51,962 nucleotides of DNA from CAYQTE01 sp964420285 (lineage in GTDB: Bacteria; Planctomycetota; Phycisphaerae; Tepidisphaerales; Tepidisphaeraceae). Shown here one piece after another: positions 49,422-51,962 of the stretch; the stretch's first letter is position 1; each line of letters opens with the position of its first letter. Under the pieces are notes generated by a model. The model was given only the letters and a program-made list of their open reading frames with translations, did no database searches and was not told where the DNA came from. The stretch lies in NCBI GenBank assembly GCA_964420285.1, contig CAYQTE010000031.1, positions 1 to 51,962 of the forward strand, read 5' to 3'. Made by a program: the position numbers and the translations under genes.

Positions 49422-50489
49422 TCAGGGAAAATAGGGGTAGGTTTCAGAATAGATGTCGGTAAAGCGGTCGTTCAGATCGGGATGCGGATCGGCATCGGCC
49501 TGGGCGGTGGCCTGGTCGATCTGGTCGTGGATCTCCTGGTTCATCGCCTCGATCTGCTCGGCGGTCATCACGCCGCGATCGATCAGCCGGGCCGAATAGA
49601 TCGTGATCGGATCGTGAAGCTTGGCGCGTTCGACCTGTTCCTTGGTTCGATATTTCATCGCGTCCGACATCGAATGCCCGCGGAAACGGAAGGTGTTGCA
49701 CACGATGAAGCTGGGCCCATCGCCGGCTCGGGCTCGATCGGCGGCCCGCGAGAGCTCGGCGATGACCACTTCGACGTCGTTGCCGTCGATGGCCCGATGC
49801 GGCATCACAAAACCACAGGCGCGTTTGGCCAGTTCGGGGTCGGCGCTGTGGCGTTCAACCTGCGTGCCCATTGCCACCCCGTTGTTTTCCACGACGAAGA
49901 CCGCGGGCACTTTTTGCAGCGACGCCATGTTCAAGGCTTCGGCAAACGAACCCTGGTTCACCGCACCATCGCCCATGAAACAAAACGTGACTCCGCCGGT
50001 CTTGAGATACTTCTGGGCGAATGCCATCCCCACCGCCAGCGGAATCTGTGCCCCGACGATCCCATGCCCGCCGTAATTCCCCTCCTCGACCTGAAACAGG
50101 TGCATCGACCCGCCCTTGCCCTGCGAGCAGCCTGTCGCCTTGCCGAACAGTTCGGCCATGGCCGTTCGCGGCGGCATTCCGAGTGCGAGGCTGTGGCCGT
50201 GGCAGCGGTATCCGTTGATGAGCTTGTCGCACGATTTCTGGAAGATGGCCGCCGCCCCGACCGCGATCGCTTCCTGGCCGCTGTAGAGGTGACAGAACCC
50301 GCCGATCTTCTGTCCCGGCTTGGTGTATTCCTGAAACGTGCGCTCCTCGAACCGGCGGATGAGGAGCATCATGCGCAGCATGTCGATCTGGCGCTGGGGT
50401 TCAAAGGCTGGCGCGCTGGCGGCTTGCGAGGTCGCCTGTGCCGACCACTTGGACGGCGGGCGGCGTTCTACCGGGTTGACTACTGCCAT
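49422..50489 (-). CDS. pdhA: Pyruvate dehydrogenase E1 alpha subunit
   Basis: The protein pairs with PdhB to form E1. The ATG at 50489, preceded by TTGGAG, gives 355 residues; a longer frame to 50603 lacks a site. The thiamine-diphosphate motif starts GDGAVNQGSFAEALNMASLQ and ends VVENN. GFCHLYSGQEAIAVGA, SQGKGGSMHLF and RFRGHSMSD (with the phosphorylation-loop-like Ser) are typical. It is the first gene of pdhA-pdhB-pdhC-lpd. A promoter candidate lies at 50575-50603. Confidence 0.96.
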   Translation of the reverse strand: MAVVNPVERRPPSKWSAQATSQAASAPAFEPQRQIDMLRMMLLIRRFEERTFQEYTKPGQKIGGFCHLYSGQEAIAVGAAAIFQKSCDKLINGYRCHGHSLALGMPPRTAMAELFGKATGCSQGKGGSMHLFQVEEGNYGGHGIVGAQIPLAVGMAFAQKYLKTGGVTFCFMGDGAVNQGSFAEALNMASLQKVPAVFVVENNGVAMGTQVERHSADPELAKRACGFVMPHRAIDGNDVEVVIAELSRAADRARAGDGPSFIVCNTFRFRGHSMSDAMKYRTKEQVERAKLHDPITIYSARLIDRGVMTAEQIEAMNQEIHDQIDQATAQADADPHPDLNDRFTDIYSETYPYFP

Positions 50490-50574
50490 GTGCGAGACTC
50501 CAAACTGCACCGCCCCGCCCCGAGGCAACCTTGCCATAGGGGACCGACATCCCTGCTGAACACCATTCCCGCTA

Positions 50575-50603
50575 AGTGTAGTAGCGTCCCGCGCCGTCTT
50601 CAA
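50575..50603 (-). promoter_or_regulatory. Candidate sigma-70 promoter for pdhA
   Basis: On the minus strand TTGAAG (50598-50603) and TACACT (50575-50580) are separated by 17 bp, each matching four of six consensus bases. The start would lie about 80 bp upstream of the pdhA ATG. It is moderate evidence only, because the spacer is GC-rich. Confidence 0.4.
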
Positions 50604-50657
50604 TCGTCACGCGGCGAATTGACGGCAACGTCCAATCCCATCGACAATTATAGGACG

Positions 50658-50691
50658 CCAAAGCCCACGGATGGGCGTCCGTGGGCTTTGG
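50658..50691 (-). terminator. Perfect 14-bp stem-loop between gap and pdhA
   Basis: CCAAAGCCCACGGA (50658-50671) pairs perfectly with 50678-50691 around a 6-base loop. It lies 32 bp downstream of the gap stop on the minus strand. No T-run follows, so it may be a factor-dependent terminator or an RNA-stability hairpin at the 3' end of the gap mRNA. Confidence 0.55.
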
Positions 50692-50722
50692 ATTCCTGCG
50701 CGGAATTCCTGGCTCTCCGCTA

Positions 50723-51748
50723 TTACAAGATGCCTTCCTTCTTCGCCATCGAGGTCATCAGATCGTTGACCCGGCAGCTATATCCCCACTCGTTGTCGTA
50801 CCAGCTCACCAGCTTGAAGAAGTTGGCGTTCAATTCGATGCCCGCGCCGGCATCGAAAATGCTGCTCCGCGAATCACCCAGGAAGTCGGTCGAAACCACT
50901 TCCTCGTCGGTGTAGCCGAGAAAGCCCTTCAGCTCGTTCTCGCTCGCTTTTTTCATCGCGGCGCAGATGTCCTTATATGTCGTCGACTTGACAGTCTTGA
51001 CCGTCAGATCGACCACCGACACGTCCGGCGTCGGAATGCGGAACGCCATGCCTGTCAGCTTGCCCTTCAATTCCGGCAGCACCAGCGTCACGGCTTTGGC
51101 CGCGCCGGTGGCCGACGGAATGATGTTCTGACCGGCGCCACGGCCGCCGCGCCAATCCTTCTTGCTCGGGCCGTCAACGGTCGGCTGGCTGGCGGTGGTG
51201 GCATGTACCGTGGTCATCAAGCCCTCGGCGATGCCGTAGGCGTTGTTAAGCACCATCGCGATGGGGGCAAGGCAATTGGTTGTGCAGGAGGCGTTGGAGA
51301 CGATCGTGTCCTTGCTCGGATCGAACTTGGTGTGATTCACGCCGCACAGCAACGTAGGCACTTTGTCCGGATCCTTCGTCGGGGCACTGATGATCACGCG
51401 CTTGGCCCCGGCCTTCAGATGCCCGCTGGCCCCGGCGTGATCCGTGAACAGACCCGTCGATTCCACCACGTACTGCGCGCCAACCTTGGCCCACGGCAAC
51501 TCGGCCGGGTTTTTCACCGCCGTCACCGGGATCAGCCGGTCGTTCACGACGATGCCTTCGGGCTTATGCCCGACCGAGCCGTTGAACGCGCGGTGGGTCG
51601 AATCGTGTTTCAGCAGATACGCCAGCAGATCGGGCGAGAACAGGTCATTGATTCCCACCACTTCGATGTCCGGATTGTTCGCCACTGCCCGGAAAACCAG
51701 GCGACCGATGCGACCGAATCCGTTAATACCAACTTTCAATGCGGCCAT
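50723..51748 (-). CDS. gap: Glyceraldehyde-3-phosphate dehydrogenase
   Basis: The enzyme oxidises and phosphorylates glyceraldehyde-3-phosphate in glycolysis. The 341-residue protein has the NAD site INGFGRIGRLVFRA, the nucleophile Cys155 in SNASCTTNCLAP, TVHATTASQPTVDGPSKKDW, and SWYDNEWGYSCRV near the C-terminus. The second-strand acid in GINDL suggests NAD+ preference. A good promoter candidate lies upstream at 51861-51890. It is separated from pdhA by a stem-loop, so it is probably monocistronic. Confidence 0.97.
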   Translation of the reverse strand: MAALKVGINGFGRIGRLVFRAVANNPDIEVVGINDLFSPDLLAYLLKHDSTHRAFNGSVGHKPEGIVVNDRLIPVTAVKNPAELPWAKVGAQYVVESTGLFTDHAGASGHLKAGAKRVIISAPTKDPDKVPTLLCGVNHTKFDPSKDTIVSNASCTTNCLAPIAMVLNNAYGIAEGLMTTVHATTASQPTVDGPSKKDWRGGRGAGQNIIPSATGAAKAVTLVLPELKGKLTGMAFRIPTPDVSVVDLTVKTVKSTTYKDICAAMKKASENELKGFLGYTDEEVVSTDFLGDSRSSIFDAGAGIELNANFFKLVSWYDNEWGYSCRVNDLMTSMAKKEGIL

Positions 51749-51860
51749 GAAAAGACGCTCCCTTCAAGCCCCTAGAATATCGCGTAAAAAGAGCGGCGAG
51801 CGGAGATTGTTTGGTCCGCATCGCCGAATACACCGGAACATACCGGGATCAATGGGCGTG

Positions 51861-51890
51861 ACATTAGGAAAACCGCACCGCTTTTGTCAA
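51861..51890 (-). promoter_or_regulatory. Candidate sigma-70 promoter for gap
   Basis: On the minus strand a perfect TTGACA (51885-51890) is followed, 18 bp on, by TAATGT (51861-51866), which fits a -10 box in four of six positions. It would give a leader of about 105 bases before the gap ATG at 51748. Confidence 0.55.
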
Positions 51891-51919
51891 GGGTTCGGGG
51901 CATGGCGTGTCAACGCCAA

Positions 51920-51958
51920 ATAGAAATGTCCGGTATTTCAGCCCGATAGAAATGTCCG
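51920..51958. repeat. Two direct copies of ATAGAAATGTCCG at the right edge
   Basis: The 13-bp sequence occurs at 51920-51932 and 51946-51958, a 26-bp period, in a 200-bp stretch with no gene. The window ends 4 bp later. Repeated short sites near an end are a feature of IS21-type elements, so this may be the edge of an insertion sequence; no transposase is in view. Confidence 0.6.
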
Positions 51959-51962
51959 CCTC

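Overview
The window looks like chromosome from a Gram-negative planctomycete, most likely a member of the Phycisphaerae. This is inferred from the high GC content, an outer-membrane gene set (lpxB, a predicted outer-membrane beta-barrel, many lipoproteins), a Tat-exported glycosidase, NHL-propeller lipoproteins next to multiheme cytochromes, a group of tiny one-helix proteins, and membrane proteins of an LIC_10190-like type. No rRNA, tRNA, CRISPR array or intact insertion sequence was seen. A 16S gene lies outside the window, so the taxonomy is an inference.

Layout. 1-11.3 kb holds mixed housekeeping and envelope genes: a GH29-type glycosidase cut by the window edge, an M48 membrane protease, a small PD-(D/E)XK-like protein, three tiny membrane proteins, bioB, a ketoacyl synthase and a large TPR protein. 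11.5-20.4 kb (minus strand) is one operon, ccmE-ccmF-lipoprotein-ccmA-ccmB-ccmC-ccmD-hemA-ahbAB. It combines cytochrome c maturation with the first step of tetrapyrrole synthesis and the siroheme decarboxylase of the alternative heme pathway. CcmE carries CxxxY in place of the heme-binding HxxxY, and no ccmG or ccmH is present, so this resembles the reduced System I* known from Desulfovibrio and archaea.

20.8-30.2 kb (plus strand) is transcribed divergently from the ccm operon. It encodes a complete-looking trans-envelope electron conduit: a tetraheme periplasmic cytochrome, an NHL lipoprotein, a pentaheme lipoprotein, a predicted outer-membrane barrel, a second NHL lipoprotein, a cytochrome with 12 heme motifs and a membrane-anchored NapC/NirT-type octaheme cytochrome. 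Several genes overlap by 4 bp. Two coupled sensor-kinase genes (30.2-32.6 kb) face it. A YgbA-type Cys-rich protein linked to nitric oxide stress and an AhbD-like radical SAM heme synthase (32.9-34.6 kb) follow. From 11.5 to 34.6 kb the genes cover heme synthesis, heme attachment and the cytochromes that use the heme.

34.8-45.6 kb has envelope glycosylation and signalling genes: two polytopic glycosyltransferase-like proteins, a NarL-type response regulator with two tandemly duplicated PAS kinases, a histidine phosphatase, lpxB, a GT4 glycosyltransferase and a ThuA-like protein. 45.6-51.7 kb encodes the pyruvate dehydrogenase complex (pdhA, pdhB, pdhC, lpd) and gap, each apparently with its own promoter region. 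The right edge carries two copies of a 13-bp repeat that may be the end of a mobile element.
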